Part shown: in pieces, positions 1-7,651 of the stretch
How positions within the stretch are numbered: the stretch's first letter is position 1
Layout of the letters: every line of letters starts with the position of its first letter
Origin: Miltoncostaea oceani
Lineage (GTDB): Bacteria > Actinomycetota > Thermoleophilia > Miltoncostaeales > Miltoncostaeaceae
Direction: 5' to 3'
Assembly (NCBI RefSeq): GCF_018141545.1
Contig: NZ_CP064356.1
Span: forward strand, 992,001 to 1,056,000
DNA: 64,000 nucleotides
Translations under genes and position numbers: made by a program
Notes under the pieces: generated by a model
The model's input: only the letters and a program-made list of their open reading frames with translations
Told to the model about the DNA's origin: nothing
Database searches by the model: none

Positions 1-1
1 C

Positions 2-1861
2 GGGTCCGGGGAGCAGCTCGTCACCGCCGTCGGCGCCGAGAGCTTCGCGGAGCGCCTCGCCGCGGAGGCCCGCGGCACGCGCGCCGTGCGGAGCCCCCTG
101 CAGGCCGACATCGACCGCATCCTGCGCCTCACCGTCGCCGTCATGCCGGTGCTCGCCACCGCCCTCGTGGTGTCGCTGTGGGCCCGCGACGTGCCCCTCA
201 CCGAGGGGGCGCGCACGGTGGTGGCGGCGCTGGTCCCCCTCGTCCCGGAGGGCCTGGTGCTGCTCACGAGCCTCACCTTCGCGGTCGCGGCGGTGCGGCT
301 CGCGCGCCTCGGGACGCTGGCGCAGCGCCTCAACGCCGTCGAGAGCCTCGCGTCCGTCGACACGCTGTGCGTCGACAAGACCGGAACCCTCACCGAGAAC
401 CGCATCCGGGTGGTCGCCGTCCACCCCGTGGGCGACGCCACCGCCGACGCGGTCCACGACGACCTCGCCGTCCTCGCGGCGTCCGCGGGGAGCCGCAACG
501 GCACGATGACGGCGATCGCGGAGTGGGCCCCGGGCGACCCCCGGGAGGTGCGCTCCGAGGTGCCGTTCTCGTCGGCGCGCAAGTGGAGCGGGGTGACGCT
601 GGCCGGCGGCGGGACGCTGATGCTCGGGGCGCCGGACATGCTCGCCCGGGCGGGGGTCGCCGTCGACGCCGCGACGCGCGACCGCGTCGCCGCGCACGCG
701 GCGGAGGGCCTGCGGGTGGTGCTCCTCGCGGGGTCCGCGGAGCCGCTCGGCGGCGGCGACGACGTCGCGGCGCCGGCGGGCGCGGCGGCGCGGGCCATCG
801 TCCTGCTGGCGGAGGCGATCCGGCCCGACGCCGCCGAGACCCTCGCGTTCCTCACCCGCGAGGGCGTGACCACCCGCGTCATCTCCGGGGACGACCCGCT
901 GACGGTGTCGGCCGTCGCGCGCGCCACCGGCGTGCCGGACGCCGGCGCCCTCGTCGCGGGCCCGGACCTCCCCGCCGACGGGCCGGAGCTGGAGGAGCTC
1001 GTCGAGCGCACCGCCGTCTACGGCCGCATCACCCCCGAGCAGAAGCGCGACCTGGTGCGCGCGATGACGCGCAACGGCCGCTACGTCGCCATGACCGGCG
1101 ACGGCGTGAACGACGTCCTCGCCCTCAAGGAGGCCCGGCTCGGCATCGCGATGGGCAACGGCAGCCAGATGGCGAAGGGCGTCGCCGACGTGGTGCTCCT
1201 GACGAACGCGTTCGCCACGGTGCCGCGCGCCGTCGAGGAGGGGCGGCGGATCCTGCGCAACACCCACCGCGTGGCGAAGCTCTTCGTGGCGAAGACGGTG
1301 TACTCCGCCGTCATCCTCGCCACCCTCGGCCTCGCACCGATCGCGTACCCCTTCCTGCCGCGGCACATCACGATCGCGTCGACCCTCACCATCGGCATCC
1401 CCGCGTTCGTGCTGGCGCTCGCGCCGTCGGAGGGGCCGGTGCGCCGGGAGGGGTTCTTCGCGAGCCTGCTGGCGTTCGTGGTGCCGGCCGGGGTCCTCAG
1501 CGCCCTCACGATCGACGCCGCCTACCTCCTCGCGCGCGGCCCCCTCGACGCCGGCGTCGTCGAGGGACGCACCGCGGCGGTGCTCGTCACCACCGGCATG
1601 GGGCTCGCGATCGTCGTGGAGGTCGAGCGGGGGCTGGAGGGGCGGCGCGTGCGTCCGTGGTTGTGGGGCATGGTCGCCGGGTTCGCGCTCGCCCTCGTCG
1701 GGGGCCTGCAGGTCCCGTGGCTCCGCGACTTCTTCGAGCTCGAGGTCCCCGGCCCCGACGTCTGGGCGCTGACCGCCGCGTGCCTCGTGGTGGGCGTCGT
1801 GCTGCTCGCGTCCGTGCGGAGGGTGCCGTGGCTCGCGCGCATCGAAGCCCGCGGGTCCTAG
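2..1861 (+). CDS. CtpE-like cation-transporting P-type ATPase (5' truncated)
   Basis: This is the C-terminal two thirds of a P-type ATPase; the frame is open from base 2, so the start lies before the window. A membrane segment carries PEGLVLLTS (around 247-273), in place of the CPx motif of heavy-metal pumps. It is followed by the phosphorylation motif DKTGTLTE, with the aspartate codon at 374-376. The hinge motif TGDGVND lies at about 1097-1114, and the last 450 bases encode several hydrophobic helices. The PEGL sequence and layout resemble mycobacterial CtpE, a Ca2+ pump of the cytoplasmic membrane, so Ca2+ or another divalent cation is the likely substrate (inferred). It converges on the Nramp gene, and the two stop codons share one CTAG. 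Confidence 0.88.
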   Translation, partial: GSGEQLVTAVGAESFAERLAAEARGTRAVRSPLQADIDRILRLTVAVMPVLATALVVSLWARDVPLTEGARTVVAALVPLVPEGLVLLTSLTFAVAAVRLARLGTLAQRLNAVESLASVDTLCVDKTGTLTENRIRVVAVHPVGDATADAVHDDLAVLAASAGSRNGTMTAIAEWAPGDPREVRSEVPFSSARKWSGVTLAGGGTLMLGAPDMLARAGVAVDAATRDRVAAHAAEGLRVVLLAGSAEPLGGGDDVAAPAGAAARAIVLLAEAIRPDAAETLAFLTREGVTTRVISGDDPLTVSAVARATGVPDAGALVAGPDLPADGPELEELVERTAVYGRITPEQKRDLVRAMTRNGRYVAMTGDGVNDVLALKEARLGIAMGNGSQMAKGVADVVLLTNAFATVPRAVEEGRRILRNTHRVAKLFVAKTVYSAVILATLGLAPIAYPFLPRHITIASTLTIGIPAFVLALAPSEGPVRREGFFASLLAFVVPAGVLSALTIDAAYLLARGPLDAGVVEGRTAAVLVTTGMGLAIVVEVERGLEGRRVRPWLWGMVAGFALALVGGLQVPWLRDFFELEVPGPDVWALTAACLVVGVVLLASVRRVPWLARIEARGS

Positions 1862-3153
1862 CCTGCGAGGCCGAGCGCGAGCAGCAGGCCGCAGGACGCG
1901 GCGACCGCGAGGATCACCGCGACGCACACGGCGACGCCCGGGCGGGTGAGGCGGTGGGCGCCGAGCACCGCGGGGTCGCGCCCCAGGCGCACCATCACGG
2001 GGAGGATCGCGAGGAGCAGGACGGCGTTCAGCACCTGCGTGAGGTAGAGCACCGGGATCAGGGGGACGCCGGGGAGCATCACGATGCCGGCCCCCACGAC
2101 CATGGCCCCCAGGTACGTCCCGTGGAACAGCGGGGCCTGGCGGGGCCGCTGGTCGAGGCCCGCGGGGTGGCCGGCGGCCTCGCACACCGAGTACGCGGTC
2201 GAGATCGGGACCACGGCGAGCGCCAGGAGGCCCGCGCCGACGATGCCGAGGCCGAAGAGGACCGACGCCGCGGGCCCGGCGAGCGGCTCGAGGGCACGCG
2301 CCGCGTCGCCGCCGTCCTCGATCGCGATCCCCGCCGGGTGGAGCGTCGCGGCGCACGCGACCACCACGAAGAACCCGATCACCCCGGTCAGCAGCGCGCC
2401 GACCGCGACATCGACCCGCTCGAACCGCAGGTCGCCCGCCGTCAGCTTCTTGTCGACCGCGTAGCTCTGCATGAACGCGAGGCCCCACGGGGCGAGGGTG
2501 GTGCCGAGCGTGGCGACGGCGATGAGCAGGGCGTCCCGGGAGGCGGGGAGGCGCGGATCGACGAGGCCCCGCCCGGCGGCCCCCCAGTCGGGGGCCGCGA
2601 GGATGCCCGCCGCGACGTAGGAGACGAACACCAGGCTCAGCGCGAGCAGCACGTGCTCGACCCGGTGGAACCCGCTCGACAGCACCAGCGCGGCGACGAC
2701 CACGACGGCGACGGGGACGGCCACCGCCCGCGCCGTCCCGAGCAGGAGGTCGGCGCCGATCGCGATGCCCGCGAGCTCGGCGCAGACCGTCCCCACGTTC
2801 GCGACGACCAGCGCCCCCACCGCCAGGCCCGCGGCCGACCGGCCGTGGCGCTCGCGCACCAGCAGCACCAGGCCCTTGCCCGTCACCACCCCGAGGCGGG
2901 CCGCGAGCTCGTGGAAGACGACGAGGGCGCCGGTCGAGAGCACCAGCACCCAGAGCAGCCGGTACCCGTGGTCGGCGCCGAGGATCGAGTAGGTGGTGAT
3001 GCCGGCGGGGTCGTCGTCGGAGAGGCCGGCGAGCAGTCCGGGGCCGAGCACGGCCAGCACCCCCACGAGCCCCGCGGGCCGCGCCAGGCGGAGGCGGTGG
3101 GCGCGGTGGGCGGTGACGCGCCCGGGCGGCGGCCGGCGCGGCGTGCGCCTCAC
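1858..3153 (-). CDS. Nramp-family divalent metal transporter
   Basis: A 431-residue polytopic membrane protein of the Nramp family, proton-coupled importers of Mn2+, Fe2+ or, in side branches, Mg2+. The first membrane helix reads GLLAGLSDDDPAG (residues 39-51), where classical Nramps have DPGN. The sixth-helix region reads LAFMQSYAVDKK rather than the usual MPH motif. These changes lie at the metal site, so substrate specificity cannot be assigned from the family name. About eleven hydrophobic segments are visible. The GTG start at 3153 gives a short basic N-terminus before helix 1. The neighbouring P-type ATPase on the other strand suggests a metal-handling locus. Confidence 0.85.
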   Translation of the reverse strand: MRRTPRRPPPGRVTAHRAHRLRLARPAGLVGVLAVLGPGLLAGLSDDDPAGITTYSILGADHGYRLLWVLVLSTGALVVFHELAARLGVVTGKGLVLLVRERHGRSAAGLAVGALVVANVGTVCAELAGIAIGADLLLGTARAVAVPVAVVVVAALVLSSGFHRVEHVLLALSLVFVSYVAAGILAAPDWGAAGRGLVDPRLPASRDALLIAVATLGTTLAPWGLAFMQSYAVDKKLTAGDLRFERVDVAVGALLTGVIGFFVVVACAATLHPAGIAIEDGGDAARALEPLAGPAASVLFGLGIVGAGLLALAVVPISTAYSVCEAAGHPAGLDQRPRQAPLFHGTYLGAMVVGAGIVMLPGVPLIPVLYLTQVLNAVLLLAILPVMVRLGRDPAVLGAHRLTRPGVAVCVAVILAVAASCGLLLALGLAG

Positions 3154-3164
3154 CGGGCGCCCTC

Positions 3165-3201
3165 GTGCGGGATCCCCCGCCCCCGTGCGGGTGGGAAACC
3201 C
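3165..3201. promoter_or_regulatory. G-rich palindromic elements upstream of the first USP unit
   Basis: GTGCGGGATCCCCCGC (3165-3180) is an imperfect palindrome, and GGGAAACCC (3193-3201) follows closely. Related elements occur at 4433-4449 and 7581-7593, in front of other units of the stress cluster. They lie between the divergent Nramp gene and the 31-residue membrane peptide/USP pair, so they could serve either side. The binding protein is unknown. Confidence 0.35.
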
Positions 3202-3292
3202 GAGGCGGGCGTTGCGGGGGCCCGCCGATGGCGCGGGCCGGTCACGGGGCGAGCGTGGAGGGCGACATCACCGTGGACCGAGGGAGGGCGAG

Positions 3293-3388
3293 ATGCTCGT
3301 CGGCGTGATCTTCCTGTACCTGCTGTGGGGCCTCATCGCGATCGGCGCCGTGATCGCCACGGCCATGGTGCTGCACGACGGGGACTGA
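3293..3388 (+). CDS. 31-residue single-span membrane peptide
   Basis: A very short ORF with a good ribosome site (GAGGGAGGG at about 3280-3288) ahead of the ATG at 3293. The peptide is almost entirely one hydrophobic helix (LVGVIFLYLLWGLIAIGAV) with an acidic C-terminal tail ending in HDGD. Its stop lies 4 bases before the GTG of the next USP gene, so the two are probably cotranslated. I do not recognise the family. By size and topology it resembles accessory peptides of membrane transporters such as KdpF, but that is only analogy. The upstream G-rich palindromes would be its promoter region. Confidence 0.55.
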   Translation: MLVGVIFLYLLWGLIAIGAVIATAMVLHDGD

Positions 3389-3392
3389 CGAC

Positions 3393-3860
3393 GTGGGCGC
3401 CTTCCGCCACGTCGCCTGCTGCATCGACGCCTCCCGCTCCGGGGGGGCCGCCCTCGAGGAGGCGCGGGGGCTGAGCGACGCGGTCGGCGGGCGGTTGAGC
3501 CTGGTCCACGCCGGCCCGTACACGCTGACCTTCGAGGAGGTCGACGGCCGCCGGGTGCCGGTCCGCGAGGACCTCAACGCCGCCGCGCGCGACTGGCTCC
3601 GCCGCCGCGCCGGCGAGATCCCCGGCGCCGAGCCGGTCTTCCTGCAGGGCGAGCGGGGACCGGCGGCGTGCGCATGGGCGGAGGAGGCCGGGGCCGACCT
3701 GATCGTCGTCGGGGCCGGGTCGGGTCGCCTGCCGGGCCTCGTGCCCGGCGGCTTCGTGCACCACCTGCTCGAGCACGCCCCCTGCCCGGTGCTCGTCGTC
3801 CGCCCGCGGGTGCGCGGCGGCGCCGCGCCGTCGCCCGCCGGCGGGGTCGCCGGTCGCTGA
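3393..3860 (+). CDS. universal stress protein, single domain
   Basis: A 155-residue UspA-fold protein. It begins GAFRHVACCIDAS, where strand 1 carries an adjacent cysteine pair and the conserved aspartate. The segment ending strand 4 is LIVVGAGSG, and the last strand is APCPVLVVRP. The ATP-binding signature G-2X-G-9X-G-(S/T) is incomplete, because no Ser/Thr follows the third glycine, so nucleotide binding is doubtful. The GTG start follows the small membrane peptide by 4 bases. It is one of four related genes here sharing the ACC(I/V)D start. Cytoplasmic stress role inferred from family. Confidence 0.85.
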   Translation: MGAFRHVACCIDASRSGGAALEEARGLSDAVGGRLSLVHAGPYTLTFEEVDGRRVPVREDLNAAARDWLRRRAGEIPGAEPVFLQGERGPAACAWAEEAGADLIVVGAGSGRLPGLVPGGFVHHLLEHAPCPVLVVRPRVRGGAAPSPAGGVAGR

Positions 3861-3891
3861 CGGGCGGGGCCGACGCTGCGACGCCGGGGCC

Positions 3892-4335
3892 CTAGCCGGC
3901 AGCGGCCGCGGTGCGGGCGGGGTGGACGAGCAGCACCGAGCAGGGCGCGCGGTACGCGAGGTACGAGGCGAACCCGCCGAGCATCGCGCGCTCGACGAGG
4001 CCGCGGTGCGCCGCCGCGACGACCAGGCCGGCGCCCTCCCGGGCCGCCCACGCGCACACCTCGCGGGCGGGCATGCCGTCGAGCAGCGCCGTCCTCACCC
4101 CCGGGTGGGCCTCCGCCAGCTCCCCCAGCCAGGCGGCGGCGGCGTCGCGGGTCTCGGACTGCGGCGGGACGTACGCGAAGGGTCCGGCGACCATCGCCGC
4201 CGGCGGCGCCACCACGTGCACGAGCGTCACGCGGCCGGGTGCGTCGCCGGCCAGCGCGAGCGCCTCCGCGACGATGGCGTCGGCCGCGTCGTCACGGTCG
4301 ACGCAGCACGCGATCCGGTCGTAGGGGCTGCTCAT
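3892..4335 (-). CDS. universal stress protein, single domain
   Basis: A 147-residue UspA-fold protein starting SSPYDRIACCVDRDD. I chose the ATG at 4335 because GAGGAGGT lies just upstream on the minus strand and homology begins at once; the longer open frame upstream is Arg/Gly-rich and not protein-like. The last strand reads APCSVLLVHP. As in the neighbouring genes, strand 1 has a cysteine pair and the final strand has one cysteine. The loop that would bind ATP (AAHRGLVERAMLGGFAS) lacks a full consensus. It converges on the USP gene ending at 3860 and is divergent from the USP at 4537, sharing a 200-base intergenic region. Confidence 0.84.
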   Translation of the reverse strand: MSSPYDRIACCVDRDDAADAIVAEALALAGDAPGRVTLVHVVAPPAAMVAGPFAYVPPQSETRDAAAAWLGELAEAHPGVRTALLDGMPAREVCAWAAREGAGLVVAAAHRGLVERAMLGGFASYLAYRAPCSVLLVHPARTAAAAG

Positions 4336-4432
4336 CGGTGACCTCCTCGTCCCACGGCGGCGTCCGCGGCCGCTCACCCCCCGACCCTCCGCCCGCCGCC
4401 GCCGGCGGCCATCGGTGGCGCCGACACCGGCC

Positions 4433-4449
4433 GTGCGGGAATCCCGCAC
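4433..4449. promoter_or_regulatory. perfect 8+1+8 palindrome between divergent USP genes
   Basis: GTGCGGGAATCCCGCAC has two 8-base arms around one base. It lies about 100 bases from the starts of both flanking USP genes (4335 minus, 4537 plus). A sequence GGTCCTAGGGTG at 4488-4499 matches 9 of 12 positions of the motif found upstream of the sensor kinase and the secreted proteins, and its TAGGGT could instead be a -10 box. Operator function is inferred from symmetry and recurrence. Confidence 0.45.
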
Positions 4450-4536
4450 CCGGCGGGGGGTCCCCAACGGTGACGCGGCCCCGCACCGGTCCTAGGGTGG
4501 GAGGGAGAGGTCGTGTCCGACGAGGGGGGTGCCGGC

Positions 4537-5007
4537 ATGAGCGCAACGTTCCGCCACATCGCGTGCTGCATCGACGACTCGCCGTCGGCGGACGCCGCGG
4601 TGGCCCGCGCACGGGAGCTCCAGGAGGCGGGGCACGGCCGCCTGTCGCTCGTGCACGTCGCGCCGCACGCCCTGCTCGTCGACTACATCGACGGCACCCC
4701 CGTTCCGTCGCCCGCGGACATCAACGTCCGCCAGCGCGAATGGCTCGAGGCGCGCGCCGCCGCCGTCCCCGGCGCCACCCCCGTCTTCCTGGAGGGGCTT
4801 CCGGGTCCCGAGATCTGCCGCTGGGCGGCCGAGGCGGGCGTCGGCCTGCTCGTCGCCGGCGCGCACGGGGGCGGCTGGCCGACGGCGGTGCTCGGCAGCA
4901 CCACGCGGCGCCTCGTCGACCACGCGCCCTGCTCGGTCATGGTGGTCCGCGACGCGTCCCGCCGGAGCGCGGAGACCGGGACCGTGGTGACGGAGGCCGG
5001 CGGATGA
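4537..5007 (+). CDS. universal stress protein, single domain
   Basis: A 156-residue UspA-fold protein that opens SATFRHIACCIDDS and ends its last strand APCSVMVVRD. An in-frame GTG at 4513 also has a purine-rich leader, but the ATG at 4537 has GAGGGGGG upstream and gives the same N-terminal spacing as the paralogue at 3393, so I prefer it. The ACC(I/V)D cysteine pair and the final-strand cysteine are both present. Its stop overlaps the ATG of the CBS-GTPase gene by 4 bases, so the two should be translationally coupled and functionally linked. Confidence 0.85.
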   Translation: MSATFRHIACCIDDSPSADAAVARARELQEAGHGRLSLVHVAPHALLVDYIDGTPVPSPADINVRQREWLEARAAAVPGATPVFLEGLPGPEICRWAAEAGVGLLVAGAHGGGWPTAVLGSTTRRLVDHAPCSVMVVRDASRRSAETGTVVTEAGG

Positions 5008-5888
5008 GGGCGCGCGACGTCATGAGCGGCCACCCCGTCACCGTCACGGCCGACGAGGTCGACACCGCGGCGATCGCGGGTCTCATGGACGACGCCGGCA
5101 CCCGCCACCTGCCGATCCTCGACGGGGACCGGCTCGCGGGGGCGTGGATCGCCGACCCCGACGCCGGCGTGGCGCGGATCGGCGCCGACCGCGTCGCGGA
5201 GGTCGCGCCCGACGCCGACGCCGAGGAGCCGGTGCGGATGCTGCTGGAGGGCGCCGAGGTGGTGGTCGTCCGCGGGGACGCCGGGCCCCTCGGCGTCATC
5301 ACCCGCACCGACGTGATGTCGATGGTGCGCGCCGCGATGGCCCAGGGGGCCGGGCGCCGCCATCCGCGGCCGACGGTCGTCCGGGTCGCGGGCGTCGCCG
5401 GGGCGGGCAAGTCGAGGCTCATCCGGCGGACCGCGGCCGCGCTGTCCGGTTACGAGACGGTGGTCGTCCAGGCGAACCCGTCCGGGTCCGCCGCCGCGGG
5501 GGACGTGCGCGAGGTCCGTGACACGTCCGCCCACTGGAGGGCGGGACTCGCCCGCGTCGTGCGCGAACTCGCCGACGCCGAGCTCGTCCTGCTGGAGGAC
5601 CGCGACGAGGACATCGATCTCGCACGGGGCATCGGGGAGGACGTGCAGGTCGCCGTGACGCGCCTCGACGCCGCCGGGTCCCTGACGCCGGAGCGCCTCG
5701 GCGACGCCCAGGCGGTCGTCCTCACCCGCGCGGACGAGGCCGGCGCCGACGCCGTCCGCGACGCCGTGGAGGCCGTCGCGGCGCGCTGCCCCGGCCTCGC
5801 GGTGATGGCCGTCGGGTCGTCCGACGACGAGGCGTTCGCCGCCTGGGTGCGGTGGGTCGGGCGTCAGGTGCTCCGCCGCCGCGGGTAG
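5004..5888 (+). CDS. CBS-domain pair fused to a P-loop (HypB/UreG-like) GTPase
   Basis: A 294-residue two-part protein. Residues 1-112 are a CBS pair: RARDVMSGHPVTVTADE starts the first and GVITRTDVMSMV ends the second. Residues 124-290 are a P-loop domain with Walker A VAGVAGAGKS (128-137), a LVLLEDRDED segment (194-203) and VVLTRADEA (238-246) at the position of the guanine-specificity motif. The arrangement recalls the SIMIBI metallochaperone GTPases HypB and UreG, but their metal-binding Cys/His cluster is not obvious. CBS pairs usually sense adenine nucleotides, so the protein may couple adenylate state to GTP hydrolysis (inference). It follows the upstream USP with an ATGA overlap and converges on the USP at 5892. 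Confidence 0.72.
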   Translation: MRARDVMSGHPVTVTADEVDTAAIAGLMDDAGTRHLPILDGDRLAGAWIADPDAGVARIGADRVAEVAPDADAEEPVRMLLEGAEVVVVRGDAGPLGVITRTDVMSMVRAAMAQGAGRRHPRPTVVRVAGVAGAGKSRLIRRTAAALSGYETVVVQANPSGSAAAGDVREVRDTSAHWRAGLARVVRELADAELVLLEDRDEDIDLARGIGEDVQVAVTRLDAAGSLTPERLGDAQAVVLTRADEAGADAVRDAVEAVAARCPGLAVMAVGSSDDEAFAAWVRWVGRQVLRRRG

Positions 5889-5891
5889 GCC

Positions 5892-6617
5892 TCAGCGGGT
5901 CACGAGCACCGGGCAGCGGGCGTGGCGCGCGAGCCGCCAGGCCACGCTCCCGTGCCGTGCACGCTCCAGCGGGCCGTCGTGGGCCGCGGCGACGATCAGG
6001 TCCGGCGCGGCCGTCTCCGCCCAGGCCAGGATCTCGGCGTCGGGTGTGCCGTCGTCCACGGCGTGGACGAGGGAGATGCGGCACGGCCCCCCCGCATCGG
6101 CGACGCGCCGCGCGAGGCGCGCCGCGCGGACCGACGACGCCGACGGGTCGACGCAGCACGCGATGTGCGCGAAGCCGGCCCCGGGCCGGGCCCAGGACCC
6201 CGCCCCGTCCGGGCAGCCAGGCGGGACGACCAGCACCGGGCAGGGCGCGTCGACGACGAGCCGGCGGGTGACCCCGCCGAGCAGGCGGTCGATGGGCCCC
6301 GGGTGCGACGCGAGCACCATCAGGTCCGGCTCCTCGCGGGCGGCCCAGGCGATCAACGCGTCCGCGGGGTCCCCCCACAGCAGGACGGGCACCGCGCCCG
6401 GCACCGCGGCCGCGCGCCCGTCGAGCCACTCCTCCGCCCGGCGATGGGCGAGCTGGCGGTCGACGCCCCACCGGCTGTAGCCGGCGACGGCCCCCGGCGG
6501 GGCGACGTGCACCAGGTCGATCCGCCGGGGCGCGAGGCGGGTGACCGCCGCGATGCCGCGGTCGTCCGCCGGGGAGTGGTCGATGCACACCGCGACCCGC
6601 GCGAAGGGCCCGGTCAC
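5892..6617 (-). CDS. tandem universal stress protein, two domains
   Basis: A 241-residue protein with two USP domains. The first begins TGPFARVAVCIDHS and ends APCPVLVVPP. The second begins GAGFAHIACCVDPS and ends ARCPVLVTR. The GTG at 6617 is chosen because coding similarity starts there and it lies just past the stop of the upstream USP gene (6619). The second domain is shorter than usual, having lost part of the middle of the fold. The family cysteine pair is kept in domain 2 and reduced to VCID in domain 1. It is cotranscribed with the two-domain USP at 6619-7482. Confidence 0.82.
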   Translation of the reverse strand: MTGPFARVAVCIDHSPADDRGIAAVTRLAPRRIDLVHVAPPGAVAGYSRWGVDRQLAHRRAEEWLDGRAAAVPGAVPVLLWGDPADALIAWAAREEPDLMVLASHPGPIDRLLGGVTRRLVVDAPCPVLVVPPGCPDGAGSWARPGAGFAHIACCVDPSASSVRAARLARRVADAGGPCRISLVHAVDDGTPDAEILAWAETAAPDLIVAAAHDGPLERARHGSVAWRLARHARCPVLVTR

Positions 6618-6618
6618 G

Positions 6619-7482
6619 TCACCCGGCCTCCGCGGGCCGCACCACGAGCACGGACGAGGGGGCGCGGTGGGCGACGCGCTCGCTGACGCTGCCGAGCGCC
6701 CGAGCGCCGTGCAGGCCGCGCGAGCCCACCACCAGCAGGTCGGCGGTCTGGGCCGCCTCGACCAGCGCCTCGACGGGGCGGTCGGCGCTCGCGACCACCT
6801 CGACGGGCCCCTCGACGCCCGCCAGGTCGTCCGCCGCGTCCACGACGGGTGACGCCGTGACGGCGACGAGCCGTCCACCCGCCGCGGTGCGCAGCCGGAC
6901 CGCCTCGCGCAGGGCGGCCCGCGACCCCTCGGAGCCGTCGAGGCCGACCACGATCCGCGCGGGGAACCCGGTGGGGTCGATCGGCGGGCGGGCGACCAGC
7001 ACCGACACCGGCGAGTCGTGGATCACCATCGACGTCGTCGCCCCCAGCGCGGCGCCGCTCAGGCGGCCCCGCCCGTGGGTGCCGACGACGACCAGCGTGG
7101 CGCCCTCCGTGGCGACGGCCTCGAGCAGGCGCTCGTCGGGGTCGCCGTCGACCACCCGCGTGGTGACCCGGCCGGCCACGCCGTCCGCCTGGCGCGCCGC
7201 CTCCTCGAGCGACGCCCGCGCGCGGGCCCGCAGGTCGTCGAAGCACTGGTCGACGGTCCGCTCCGACTCGCCGGTCATCCGCCACCGCGGGGCCTCGGAC
7301 CCCCACCGGCCGGCGAGCGCGGCGTAGAGCCCGGCGACGGCCACCAGCACGAGGTGGCCCCCGGCGCCCGCCAGGCGGGCGGCCTGGCGCGCCGCCTCGA
7401 AGCCCTCCCGCGTACCGTCGACCCCGCAGACCACGACCGCGTGGCCCCCGCCGGCCGCATCCGCCGCCGCGTCCCCCGTCAT
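6619..7482 (-). CDS. tandem universal stress protein, two ATP-type domains
   Basis: A 287-residue double USP. The first domain has VVGTHGRGRLSGAALGATTS, which fits the G-2X-G-9X-G ATP-binding pattern. The second has VVGSRGLHGARALGSVSE, a shorter version. It therefore belongs to the ATP-binding USP branch, like mycobacterial Rv2623-type proteins, unlike the cysteine-paired USPs beside it. The ATG at 7482 has GAGGGGGCG upstream. It is the first gene of a two-gene unit with 5892-6617 and is divergent from the DUF6544-like gene across a 169-base spacer containing a palindrome. Role: stress or dormancy adaptation (family knowledge). Confidence 0.87.
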   Translation of the reverse strand: MTGDAAADAAGGGHAVVVCGVDGTREGFEAARQAARLAGAGGHLVLVAVAGLYAALAGRWGSEAPRWRMTGESERTVDQCFDDLRARARASLEEAARQADGVAGRVTTRVVDGDPDERLLEAVATEGATLVVVGTHGRGRLSGAALGATTSMVIHDSPVSVLVARPPIDPTGFPARIVVGLDGSEGSRAALREAVRLRTAAGGRLVAVTASPVVDAADDLAGVEGPVEVVASADRPVEALVEAAQTADLLVVGSRGLHGARALGSVSERVAHRAPSSVLVVRPAEAG

Positions 7483-7580
7483 CCGCGCCCCCTCCGGTCG
7501 CGCCCCCGGTCCGGGGGTCGTCGCCCACAGGGTCCCCGCGCGCGTGCGGACGCGGCATCGGGGACCGGGCCCGCCGCGCC

Positions 7581-7593
7581 GCGGGAAATCCGC
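7581..7593. promoter_or_regulatory. GCGG(GAAAT)CCGC palindrome in divergent promoter region
   Basis: The palindrome GCGGGAAATCCGC sits between the divergent double-USP gene and the DUF6544-like gene. It is similar in core sequence (GGGAAnCC) to the elements at 3193-3201 and 4433-4449, and I infer a shared regulator of the stress cluster. Confidence 0.35.
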
Positions 7594-7651
7594 AGGGCCC
7601 CGTGTGGGCCGCGCGGTCGCCGCAGCCCGCCGCCGTCGCGAGCATCCGCCC

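Noticed and set aside
1858-1861. CTAG shared by convergent stop codons as a possible regulatory site
   Set aside because: The same CTAG overlap occurs at 33470-33473 and follows from two TAG stops facing each other; no symmetry extends beyond it.
178-3474. A 1098-residue plus-strand ORF
   Set aside because: It is an off-frame ORF overlapping the P-type ATPase and antisense to the Nramp gene, with long Arg/Gly/Pro runs.
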